The position numbers were made by a program, and so were the translations under genes. Of a stretch of 64,000 bases of DNA, positions 16,658 through 24,236 are shown piece by piece. Numbering within the stretch: the first letter of the stretch is position 1; every line of letters begins with the position of its first letter. Where the stretch lies: assembly GCF_030503615.1 (NCBI RefSeq), contig NZ_CP129963.1, positions 186,001 to 250,000 of the forward strand, in the 5' to 3' direction. Origin of the DNA: Sphingobacterium sp. BN32 (GTDB lineage: Bacteria > Bacteroidota > Bacteroidia > Sphingobacteriales > Sphingobacteriaceae). The notes beneath the pieces are model-generated. The model did no database searches. It saw nothing but the letters and a program-made list of their open reading frames with translations, and was not told the DNA's origin.

Positions 16658-18463
16658 ATGCAGAACATCAGAAACATAGCGATTATTGCGCACGTTGACC
16701 ACGGTAAAACTACGTTGGTTGACAAAATTCTTCACTTTACTAACCAATTCAGAGACAATGAAAATTCAGGTGAGTTAATCCTGGATAACAATGATTTGGA
16801 GCGTGAGCGTGGGATTACCATCGTATCTAAAAACGTATCTGTAAAATATAAAGACACCAAAATTAACATTATCGATACTCCTGGTCACGCCGATTTTGGT
16901 GGTGAGGTAGAGCGTGTATTGAAAATGGCTGATGGTGTTGTTTTATTAGTAGATGCTTTTGAAGGTCCGATGCCTCAAACTCGCTTTGTTACGGGTAAAG
17001 CATTGGCATTAGGTATCAAACCTATTGTTGTTGTTAACAAAGTTGATAAAGAAAACTGCCGTCCGGAAGAAGTTTACGAGAATGTGTTCGACTTATTCTT
17101 CAACTTAGGAGCAACGGAAGAGCAATTAGATTTCCCGGTATTGTACGGTTCATCAAAACAAGGATGGATGTCTACAGACTGGAAAACTCCAACAACAGAT
17201 TTTACAGACCTTCTTGAGGCAATCATTACGCATATCCCTGCACCAGAAGTATCAGAAGGTACGCTGCAAATGCAGGTAACATCTTTGGACTACTCTACAT
17301 TCGTAGGTCGTATCGCGATCGGTCGTATTGTACGTGGTAGCATCAAAGAAAACCAACCGGTTTCATTAATGAAACGCGACGGTAAGGTGGTTAAATCTCG
17401 TGTTAAAGAGTTACAATTGTTCGAAGGACTAGGTCGTGTAAAAGTTTCTGAGGTTAAGGCTGGCGATATCGTTGCAGTTGTAGGTATTGAAGGATTTGAA
17501 ATCGGGGATACAATCGCTGACTTCGAGAATCCTGAGCAATTAGAAGTGATGCACATTGATGAGCCAACAATGAATATGTTGTTCACGATCAATAACTCTC
17601 CTTTCTTCGGTAAAGAGGGTAAATTCGTTACTTCACGTCACATTTACGACCGTCTTCAAAAAGAATTAGAGAAAAACCTTGCATTACGCGTTGTCCCTAC
17701 GGACTCTCCTGATGCATGGTTAGTATATGGCCGTGGTATTCTTCACTTGTCTGTATTGATCGAGACGATGCGTCGCGAAGGATATGAGTTACAAGTAGGT
17801 CAGCCACAGGTAATCGTTAAAGAAATCAATGGGGTTAAATGTGAGCCTATTGAGGAGTTAGTAGTTGATGTGCCTGCAGAGGTTTCTGGAAAGGTTATCG
17901 AACTAGTAACGCAACGTAAAGGTGAGTTGTTGATTATGGAGTCTAAAGGCGAAATGCAACACTTAGAGTTCTCAATCCCTTCTCGTGGTATCATCGGATT
18001 GCGTAACAACGTATTGACGGCTACTGCTGGTGAGGCTGTAATGGCGCACCGTTTGAAAGGATACGAGCCTTGGAAAGGAACAATTCCTGGACGTTTAGCT
18101 GGGGTATTGATCTCATTAGATACAGGTAGCACGACAGCTTACTCGATCGACAAGTTACAAGATCGTGGTCGTTTCTTTGTTGATCCAGGTGTAGATATCT
18201 ACGAAGGACAAATCTTAGGTGAGCATATCCGTGATAATGATTTAACAATCAACGTAACGAAAGGTAAGCAGTTAACCAACATGCGTGCTTCAGGTTCGGA
18301 TGATAATACACGTATCGCTCCTGCTATCAAATTCTCTTTAGAGGAGAGCATGGAATACATACAGGCTGATGAGTACATTGAGGTAACTCCTCAGAGCATG
18401 CGTCTTCGTAAGATTTATCTTACTGAAAACGAGCGTAAAGTAAATGCAAAGAAATTCCAATAA
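16658..18463 (+). CDS. typA: Translational GTPase TypA/BipA
   Basis: A 601-residue GTPase. G1 is AHVDHGKTTL (about residues 11-20), G2 region RERGITI, G3 DTPGHADF, G4 NKVDKE, followed by EF-Tu-like domain 2, EF-G-like domains and the TypA-specific C-terminal domain (LEFSIPSRGIIGLRNN, MRLRKIYLTENERKVNAKKFQ). It binds the ribosome and aids assembly and stress or cold growth. The open frame extends back to GTG 16592, but MQNIRNIAIIAHVDHGK is the normal family start, and a promoter-like box lies between, so 16658 was chosen. Confidence 0.95.
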   Translation: MQNIRNIAIIAHVDHGKTTLVDKILHFTNQFRDNENSGELILDNNDLERERGITIVSKNVSVKYKDTKINIIDTPGHADFGGEVERVLKMADGVVLLVDAFEGPMPQTRFVTGKALALGIKPIVVVNKVDKENCRPEEVYENVFDLFFNLGATEEQLDFPVLYGSSKQGWMSTDWKTPTTDFTDLLEAIITHIPAPEVSEGTLQMQVTSLDYSTFVGRIAIGRIVRGSIKENQPVSLMKRDGKVVKSRVKELQLFEGLGRVKVSEVKAGDIVAVVGIEGFEIGDTIADFENPEQLEVMHIDEPTMNMLFTINNSPFFGKEGKFVTSRHIYDRLQKELEKNLALRVVPTDSPDAWLVYGRGILHLSVLIETMRREGYELQVGQPQVIVKEINGVKCEPIEELVVDVPAEVSGKVIELVTQRKGELLIMESKGEMQHLEFSIPSRGIIGLRNNVLTATAGEAVMAHRLKGYEPWKGTIPGRLAGVLISLDTGSTTAYSIDKLQDRGRFFVDPGVDIYEGQILGEHIRDNDLTINVTKGKQLTNMRASGSDDNTRIAPAIKFSLEESMEYIQADEYIEVTPQSMRLRKIYLTENERKVNAKKFQ

Positions 18464-18489
18464 GACTGGAATCAAAATAGAGATAAGAC

Positions 18490-18517
18490 AAGCTGCCCAA
18501 TTTGGGCAGCTTTTTTG
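18490..18517 (+). terminator. Intrinsic terminator after typA
   Basis: AAGCTGCCCAA immediately followed by its inverted copy TTGGGCAGCTT and then a run of T. Confidence 0.92.
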
Positions 18518-18548
18518 TTTTTAGCTAAAAAAGCCTGACATTTAATCT

Positions 18549-18905
18549 ATGGAAGAATTCGAGGATGACGACTTAACCTGGCATAAGGTGCCTGCGAAGA
18601 TCGATGAGACTAGGAATTATGTGAAAGCTCTGCATGTAGCGGGCAAGAAGCTCTGCCTAATCAGCGAGGGCGGTATCTTGTCGGTAACTTCGAGTCGATG
18701 CCCTCATGCTGGCGCCGATTTAACCCATGGATGGTGTGAGGAGGGAAAGCTGATCTGCCCATTCCACAGACATCGCTTCGATATTGAAACAGGGAAGGGT
18801 GATGAAAAACAGCATAATTACATACGCGTCTATCCGTTGAAAAAAGAAAATGGCGAGTTCTACGTCGGTATTAAACGCAGTTTATTGGATAAGATCTTTG
18901 GTTAG
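18549..18905 (+). CDS. Rieske-type [2Fe-2S] protein
   Basis: A 118-residue protein with both Rieske cluster motifs: CPHAGADL (Cys-x-His) and CPFHRHRF (Cys-x2-His), about 18 residues apart. There is no membrane anchor and no oxygenase domain, so it resembles the small soluble ferredoxin-like Rieske proteins (NirD/BphF type) that pass electrons to an unidentified partner. Its stop overlaps the convergent aldehyde dehydrogenase stop by 4 nt. No oxygenase or reductase lies nearby. Confidence 0.87.
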   Translation: MEEFEDDDLTWHKVPAKIDETRNYVKALHVAGKKLCLISEGGILSVTSSRCPHAGADLTHGWCEEGKLICPFHRHRFDIETGKGDEKQHNYIRVYPLKKENGEFYVGIKRSLLDKIFG

Positions 18906-20311
18906 ATCAATTTCTTCATCCATTTCAACAGCTTAAATGTCTTTTCTGTATAGGGAAACCAAAACATTTTGGACATCGGGATCAGCATGACATCGGCAAT
19001 AGCGCGTTCATGGGAGAACGATTTAAATCCATACCAACCTGTCGACTGCCCAATCCCTGAGTTATTGACCCCTCCAAAGGGCAAATTAGGATGCAATATT
19101 TGTATCATAGCGTCATTCACGCAAGTTGACCCAGCACTGGTATGTCGGATAACATGGTTACTGAATTTGCTGTCTTGACTGAATATGTAGAGTGCCAAAG
19201 GCTTCTCCTTCTTATTGATAAAGCTGATCGCATCTGCTAGCTGATTGTAATAGACGATCGGTAGGATAGGTCCAAAGATCTCATCCGTCAGCAAGGGATT
19301 GTTCTCTGCAACATTGCTGAGCACCGTAGGCTCTATATAGCGATCTCTTTCATCTAAAGTTCCCCCTGCGACCACTTGTGCCCCCAAGGATCTTGCATCG
19401 GCTAGCGCATCGCTAAGTCGCTTGTACTGCTTGTCGTTTATAATGCGGGCAAAGTCGGGCGAATGCTGTGCATTCGATCCGAAAGCATGCTCCAATTCTT
19501 TTTTGAACAATTGTTCTATTTCAGATTTGAGAGGTCTAGGGGCGAGTAGATAGTCCGGTGCTATACAAGTCTGTCCTGCATTGACAAACTTGGCCCAGAT
19601 GATGTTCTTAACGGCTTTCGCTAGTGACACATTCTTGTCGAATATCGCAGGGGATTTTCCGCCCAACTCGAGCGTAATGTCCGATAGGTTAGCACTCGCA
19701 GCTTTCATCACGATCTTACCTACCGCAGGAGAGCCTGTGAAGTGTATATGATCGAATCGCTTTGCTAAGAGATGCGTAGTTTCCTGCACCTCGCCTTCAA
19801 TGACCGCCACATGCTCTTCTTTGAATACGCCCTCTAATATTTTCTTAATAACCTGATTGGTATTTTTTGAGAATTCGGATAACTTCAGCATCGTCACATT
19901 GCCAGCAGCTATGGATGCGATGAGATGCACCAGGGGCAACTGGAAAGGGTAATTCCAAGGGGTGATAATAAGGACCTGCCCTTTGGCCTCATAATGCAAA
20001 GAGGCAGAAACATTTGGAAACAAAAGTGAGCGGCTAACCGATTTTCCTTTTACCCATTTCTCGATGTGCTTGATAAATTGCTTCAGTTCAAATTCTACCG
20101 CGAATATCTCGGTGATGGCGGTTTCCATCGCTGACTTATGGAAGTCATGGTATAAAGCTTTCTGTATGGCGTCTTCGTTCGACCTTATTGCTGCGAGCAG
20201 TCGAACCAGCAGCTTCTTACGTTGTTGCGCAGTGCTATGTTTTGCTACATCTTTGTGTTTTTCCTGTGCAGAATAAATCTTTTCTATCTCGCTGATCGAA
20301 GTATAAGCCAT
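18902..20311 (-). CDS. Aldehyde dehydrogenase (ALDH3-like)
   Basis: A 469-residue NAD(P)-dependent dehydrogenase. Visible motifs are the PWNYPFQLPLVHL cofactor loop, LELGGKSPAIF with the general-base Glu, and GQTCIAPDYLL with the nucleophile Cys249. The end, YGFKSFSHERAI, and the short length fit the ALDH3/fatty-aldehyde or coniferyl-aldehyde group. It oxidises aldehydes to acids; the natural substrate cannot be read from sequence. The C-terminal FWFPYTEKTFKLLKWMKKLI may be an amphipathic membrane-touching tail. It converges on the Rieske gene with a 4-nt stop overlap. Confidence 0.9.
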   Translation of the reverse strand: MAYTSISEIEKIYSAQEKHKDVAKHSTAQQRKKLLVRLLAAIRSNEDAIQKALYHDFHKSAMETAITEIFAVEFELKQFIKHIEKWVKGKSVSRSLLFPNVSASLHYEAKGQVLIITPWNYPFQLPLVHLIASIAAGNVTMLKLSEFSKNTNQVIKKILEGVFKEEHVAVIEGEVQETTHLLAKRFDHIHFTGSPAVGKIVMKAASANLSDITLELGGKSPAIFDKNVSLAKAVKNIIWAKFVNAGQTCIAPDYLLAPRPLKSEIEQLFKKELEHAFGSNAQHSPDFARIINDKQYKRLSDALADARSLGAQVVAGGTLDERDRYIEPTVLSNVAENNPLLTDEIFGPILPIVYYNQLADAISFINKKEKPLALYIFSQDSKFSNHVIRHTSAGSTCVNDAMIQILHPNLPFGGVNNSGIGQSTGWYGFKSFSHERAIADVMLIPMSKMFWFPYTEKTFKLLKWMKKLI

Positions 20312-20333
20312 AGTATTAAAGATAATGAAAATA

Positions 20334-20523
20334 GGGAAAAAAGATATCAGGCAATAGATTTTAGACGTTGCGCTGACAACAAAAGCTACGAAGTGCAGAA
20401 CTTTCCGCCAGTAGGTTTATAAAAAAAACCTGAGCAACATAATGCTGTCCAGTTTTTGCATGTTTCATAGGATTTAATTTCGTTATTTCGATTTCGAGGG
20501 AGCGACTGCCGCTTGGTAGACCT
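20334..20523. repeat. 190-bp direct repeat, copy A (carries an ecotin 3'-end remnant)
   Basis: It matches 22605-22793 in the same orientation with about 15 differences and one single-base length change, roughly 92% identity by hand count. The last 41 bp (20483-20523, read on the minus strand) encode VYQAAVAPSKSK-stop, a variant of the real ecotin C-terminus. The remainder is the sequence found downstream of ecotin. It occupies most of the gene-free stretch 20312-20635. Confidence 0.92.
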
Positions 20524-20569
20524 TAAGATTATTTGCAAATCAAGAATTGTCTGTGGCATGGATAGCATA

Positions 20570-20605
20570 AAAATAAGCCGTATGTAATCTTCTCACATAC
20601 GGCTT
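20570..20605 (-). terminator. Intrinsic terminator after the DUF4998 gene
   Basis: On the minus strand AAGCCGTATGT and ACATACGGCTT form an 11-bp stem with a 9-nt loop, followed by ATTTTTA. It ends the decayed locus at 20636-22045. Confidence 0.85.
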
Positions 20606-20635
20606 GTTGATATTTTGAAAAAACTCAATGATACA

Positions 20636-21310
20636 TTAAGGAAGAATTAACTTCTTCTTTGTAGTATAAAGGGTATCAATTGAGTTCGAAGTAGGAATAA
20701 ATCCATTAGAAAGATATACGTCTGTACCCGTCTTATAATTTGGAAGCACGATGGTATCTGTTGGATTTTTAAAGTCCAATTTAACGAGCTTATTCGCTCT
20801 ATCTGTATATTCGAATTTTGATTTCGCTAAAACATTAGCGCGGTCACCATTAAATATTAATCTTAAATCATTCGTGTTAACCGTTGCTTTTGAACGCACA
20901 TTCAATGTGGTTAGACTTGATTTATAACGATCACCATAAATTTTGAAAGATAATTCTCGTTTTATCGATTTCACATTGTCCTTATTCAAACTGTAGATCT
21001 GATACCGATAATTGGTCTCCATTAAATCTTTGACGATAAGGCTATCTTTTGTGCCTGATTTTCCTTCCGGAACATCAAAGACTAACGAATCTGTCGCTCC
21101 CTTTAAAACTATCTTGGAAACAGAGTTATTAGGAGGGATATCATATTTGATTTTTAATCTATAATATCCATTGGAGCCTTTCAGATTCTGTAGCTTTCCA
21201 GGATTATTGCGATCACTATAGATCAATAGATCCTTGTAATATTCATCCGGCTTACTGCATGATGCGAATGAAATAACAATTAATAATAATAATATTCCTA
21301 AATTTTTCAT
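20636..21310 (-). CDS. DUF4998-like lipoprotein of a decayed polysaccharide-utilisation locus
   Basis: 224 residues from the ATG at 21310. An earlier in-frame ATG at 21331 overlaps the upstream gene remnant, and the 21310 start gives a clean lipoprotein signal (MKNLGILLLLIVISFASCSK, Cys at about 18). The mature part reads NNPGKLQNLKGSNGYYRLKIKYDIPPNNSVSKIVLKG, the pattern of DUF4998 lipoproteins found in SusC/SusD loci. Many DUF4998 proteins are longer, with a C-terminal F5/8-type domain that is missing here, so it may be a short form or truncated. The gene is intact, but its upstream partners are broken, so its expression and use are doubtful. Confidence 0.65.
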   Translation of the reverse strand: MKNLGILLLLIVISFASCSKPDEYYKDLLIYSDRNNPGKLQNLKGSNGYYRLKIKYDIPPNNSVSKIVLKGATDSLVFDVPEGKSGTKDSLIVKDLMETNYRYQIYSLNKDNVKSIKRELSFKIYGDRYKSSLTTLNVRSKATVNTNDLRLIFNGDRANVLAKSKFEYTDRANKLVKLDFKNPTDTIVLPNYKTGTDVYLSNGFIPTSNSIDTLYTTKKKLILP

Positions 21311-21311
21311 G

Positions 21312-21500
21312 TTAGTCTTCATAAATTCCAAAAAATGTCATTTCATCAATAGCGAAATCTGGCCATCCTGCCCACACACTTTTAATAGCTACTCTGTAAT
21401 AACGATAAGCTGGAGCAGTATTTTCGATAATAAAATCCTCACCTGTAACGGATGCATAGGTCACTTGTTCTGCGGCACTCATACCTGTGGGATAAGGATT
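21312..21500 (-). pseudogene. C-terminal remnant of an F5/8-type (DUF4959/DUF5000-like) lipoprotein gene
   Basis: On the minus strand, about 62 codons are open from the deletion junction (21491-21500) to a TAA at 21312-21314. They read NPYPTGMSAAEQ, then YRYYRVAIKSVWAGW and FAIDEMTFFGIYED. This is the closing beta-strand region of discoidin/F5-8 type C domains in SusD-associated lipoproteins. It has no start of its own. The stop is 1 nt before the DUF4998 ATG, as expected for a former operon. Confidence 0.8.
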
Positions 21501-22045
21501 AGTGGATCGACTTTCCCGGAGCCAAATGAACTTACACCACGGATAAAGAATGATGCATTATCATTCCCGGGTTCACCTGTAGTTTGATAGGCAATCATAC
21601 CGGCTACACGTCCAGCGAGTGCCGTCGTTAAATTGTTGGATGGAACTTTTAAATCCTTCGTGTTAACAGTCGTGACTGAGCCAATTAAATCCGTTTTCTT
21701 GACTTTGGTGTTAAAAGCCGTTACAACGACATCTTCAATGACTTCGTCTTTGGACTTCAAGTATACTTCCACGTAGGTTTTGTTTTGGATATCAATTACT
21801 TGAGTGTTGTATCCTACCATCACAAAACTTAATGTCTTAAAATTATTAGGAACTGAAATCCTGAATTCCCCTTTTGCATCAGATCCTGCAGCAATGTTGG
21901 TCGTTGGAATACTAATCGTTGCCCCGATAAGTAAAGATGAATCAGATTCCGACATTACTTTTCCCGTAATCTCTCGGTTTTGAGCACAAAGCCAATGACT
22001 AGTTAGTAAACCAACCATCAGCAGTAATAACTTGGTTATTTTCAT
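21479..22045 (-). pseudogene. Truncated SusC-family TonB receptor (N-terminal 185 codons)
   Basis: It has a normal start: signal peptide to LCAQ, carboxypeptidase-regulatory-like domain (REITGKVMSESDSSLLIGATISIP) and the SusC plug opening (VEDVVVTAFNTKVKKTDLIGSVTTV, LAGRVAGMIAYQTTGEPG, FFIRGVSSFGSG). Just after KVDPLILI, where intact SusC proteins continue with D-N, the frame runs into foreign sequence and stops at TGA (21479-21481). A full SusC has about 1,000 residues, so over 80% is missing, along with susD and most of the following lipoprotein gene. Confidence 0.9.
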
Positions 22046-22604
22046 GTGAATTTGGCAATATAATTTGTTAATAATTAGCGTTAAATAGGAGGGATTTGAT
22101 AGTCCCCCTGTTAATAATTAGTGCGTCAAAACTAATGGATTAACTTATATTTTCAAATTCGACAACAATGCAGTATAACGATAAGATGAATTTTTGATTT
22201 ATTTTATGTTAATAAATCTGTTTAATATTTTTTTAAAAATATTAACAATAACGTGTGGAATTTTTATAAATTTTAATTTTTTTCGAAAAGTTTTGTCAAA
22301 ATTTAAAATCCCCATTTATCAATATCGAAAATTCATTGAATGAAATGGAATATATATATTTTACATTAGACAAAATATGTTTACGTTTCAAGCCAAAAAC
22401 GGGACCTAATAGGCGCGTCTGAAGGAGATGTGGGATGAATATTTAAAAATAGAGATTGTGGAATAGTTGATGAAGTCCACAAGATGATTGTTGGTTTCAA
22501 AATAATCTGTTCGGAAGCTACCTGAGTTTCCTCGCTTGATACCTTTTCTCTTTCTAGCGTTTAGACTTTATAAGTTGCAATCAAAATCAACGAAAACTGC
22601 AAAA
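22046..22604. other. AT-rich gene-free stretch upstream of the susC remnant
   Basis: No coding region is visible. The part at about 22150-22380 is notably A/T-rich compared with its surroundings. TGTTAATAATTAG occurs twice (near 22065 and 22108). It presumably holds the old promoter of the decayed locus and ends at direct repeat copy B. Confidence 0.6.
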
Positions 22605-22793
22605 GGGACAAAAGATATCGGGCGATAGATTTTAGACGTTGCGCTGACAACAAAAGCTATGAAGTGCAAAACTTTTCGGCAGTAGGTTCATAAAAAAACC
22701 TTAACAACATAATGCTGTCCAGGTTTTGCATGTTTCATAGGATTTAATTTCGTTATTTCGATTTCGACGGAGCTTCTGCCGCTTGGTAGACCT
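22605..22793. repeat. 190-bp direct repeat, copy B (3' end and downstream flank of ecotin)
   Basis: The partner of copy A (20334-20523). Its right 41 bp (22753-22793) are the true 3' end of the ecotin gene and the rest is ecotin's downstream flank. The 2,081 bp between the copies is exactly the decayed SusC locus. Confidence 0.92.
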
Positions 22794-23265
22794 CATCTGT
22801 CGTTGTGAAAATCTTAAACTGTACCGTGTATTCTTCCGGAACGTAGATCACGATCGGCATTTTGCCGTTGTATCGTAGGTTTGTAGGAGCCGCGGACACA
22901 AAGAGGTTGCGTTTTGGCATGTCAGGACAACCCATTTGGGTTCCAATGATGTCTCCCTTTGTCTTGAAGATATAATATTGATATCCCCAACCCTGCAAAT
23001 CCTTTACCTCTGTCTGTCCTTGCAATCCGAAATGGTTACAACCGTCGACCTCCATGTATTTCCCTACGCTAAATTCGATGCGTTTAGAATCGTCGCGATC
23101 GGAATAAGGCACTTCGATGATCATTTTCTTATAGCCTTTTTCCGCTTTTGGGAAGATGTCGGTATCTACCTTAGCAATGGTTTCTTGTGCCATAGTATTG
23201 GAGAGAGCGAATGTTAATGCAACGGCCAATGTTGCAAATAACTGAAATATTTTTCTTTTACACAT
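22753..23265 (-). CDS. eco: Ecotin family serine protease inhibitor
   Basis: 170 residues with a signal peptide ending NTMAQ (about 26). It aligns along its length with E. coli ecotin: FPKAEKGYKKMIIEVP, KYMEVDGCNHFG, LQGWGYQYYIF, GTQMGCPDMPK and LRYNGKMPIVIYVPEE. Cys76 and Cys113 match the Cys50-Cys87 disulfide. Three residues before the second Cys, where E. coli has its P1 Met84, this protein has Gln110. Ecotins are periplasmic dimers that block trypsin-fold proteases. The last 41 bp are duplicated 2.2 kb away. Confidence 0.92.
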   Translation of the reverse strand: MCKRKIFQLFATLAVALTFALSNTMAQETIAKVDTDIFPKAEKGYKKMIIEVPYSDRDDSKRIEFSVGKYMEVDGCNHFGLQGQTEVKDLQGWGYQYYIFKTKGDIIGTQMGCPDMPKRNLFVSAAPTNLRYNGKMPIVIYVPEEYTVQFKIFTTTDEVYQAAEAPSKSK

Positions 23266-23335
23266 ATAGATTTGTGAAAATTTTAATTAATATAACCAAA
23301 TATTATAAGTTAAGAGTCAATTTGAACGGAAAGGT

Positions 23336-24088
23336 TTAAAGAATATCTTCTTTTAATTTAGAGGCATCTTGGGTTCTGATCAAAGCGCGTGCTAGGATTC
23401 GATTAGGGTCCAGTACAGGTAATCCATAATAGGATTTTTCCCGCAATGCCATAGGGATATCCGTGCAACCCATAATAATCAGTTCTGCTCCCTGGCCTTT
23501 CAGCTCTAGTATTGCCGCGACTAGCGCGTCGTGTGCACGGTTCGTTACGGGCGAGGAAACATGTTTCAAGCCGTAAGTCTTATCGTAAATGGCCTCGTGA
23601 ATCTTTTCCTGCAGGCTTTCTGTGCTATCGATAAATGGAATTCCTTTTGCCTCTAAACTGTTTTTATATAAGCCGTTGTTCTTTGTGCCGTTGGTAACCA
23701 GGACTGAGACGGCTTTTCCGGGATAAACATCATTGATGTAGTCGGCGACTTCATCAATCATATTGAGAAACCTAACTTGAGAACCTTGTCGATTCAATTC
23801 GGTTTTAACCGTATCGAAGATGGGGCTCGTATGTGCGGTATTGCTCGGCATTCCAATAGCAGAAGCTCCCGCTTTTTCCAAATCCATAGCAATATTGGCG
23901 ATATCAATTCCTGGATTTCGAGGTTCAAGTCCTAATAAATAGTCAACCCTATTGGGAATCTTGTTGGGTTGTGAGGATAAGAGAACAGGTAGATGGCCTT
24001 GGTCATTCTGTGCATTGGTCTCCTCAATGATTTTCCTAACAATATCAATCCCTGCTAACGGTCCTAGACCTCCAATAATTCCAATCAT
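23336..24088 (-). CDS. Aspartate/glutamate racemase family protein with a Ser/Cys site
   Basis: 250 residues from ATG 24088 (MIGIIGGLGPLAG). An upstream TTG at 24112 is a less likely start. Two half-domains carry the usual active-site motifs, but the first reads MPSNTAH (Ser82) instead of MPCNTAH, while the second keeps Cys208 in MGCTDIP. Cofactor-independent racemases normally use two cysteines. The E. coli relative YgeA has a Thr/Cys pair and is reported to act on L-Asp/L-Glu. The protein may therefore be a one-sided racemase or have another role. Cytoplasmic, next to ecotin and DUF4407 genes with no clear functional link. Confidence 0.85.
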   Translation of the reverse strand: MIGIIGGLGPLAGIDIVRKIIEETNAQNDQGHLPVLLSSQPNKIPNRVDYLLGLEPRNPGIDIANIAMDLEKAGASAIGMPSNTAHTSPIFDTVKTELNRQGSQVRFLNMIDEVADYINDVYPGKAVSVLVTNGTKNNGLYKNSLEAKGIPFIDSTESLQEKIHEAIYDKTYGLKHVSSPVTNRAHDALVAAILELKGQGAELIIMGCTDIPMALREKSYYGLPVLDPNRILARALIRTQDASKLKEDIL

Positions 24089-24117
24089 AACGCGTTCTTT
24101 TTTATTTAACAAAACAT

Positions 24118-24138
24118 CAGATTACGATCCGTAATCTG
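24118..24138 (-). promoter_or_regulatory. 9-bp inverted repeat upstream of the racemase gene
   Basis: CAGATTACG, ATC, CGTAATCTG: perfect arms with a 3-nt loop, 30 bp before the ATG at 24088. It may be an operator or a leader hairpin. Confidence 0.45.
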
Positions 24139-24170
24139 CCTATAAGCTATTCAAAAATAACGCCAATAGC

Positions 24171-24198
24171 AAAAAAGAGCGACAAGTATTTGTCGCTC
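24171..24198 (-). terminator. Intrinsic terminator after the DUF4407 gene
   Basis: On the minus strand GAGCGACAA and TTGTCGCTC form a 9-bp stem with a 4-nt loop, followed by TTTTTTGC. Confidence 0.88.
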
Positions 24199-24236
24199 AA
24201 TGCTATCTAAATATTTTAAAATGAGATGTTTAAAAT

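Noticed and set aside
20386..20568. 60-codon minus-strand open frame in repeat copy A
   Set aside because: It lies in a different frame from the ecotin remnant, has no similarity to anything recognised and is not open in copy B.
20334..22793. Direct repeats considered as insertion-sequence ends
   Set aside because: They are direct rather than inverted, contain part of a host gene, and no transposase lies between them.
24089..24112. TTG start of the racemase at 24112
   Set aside because: The ATG at 24088 gives the family opening MIGIIGGLGP without an extension.
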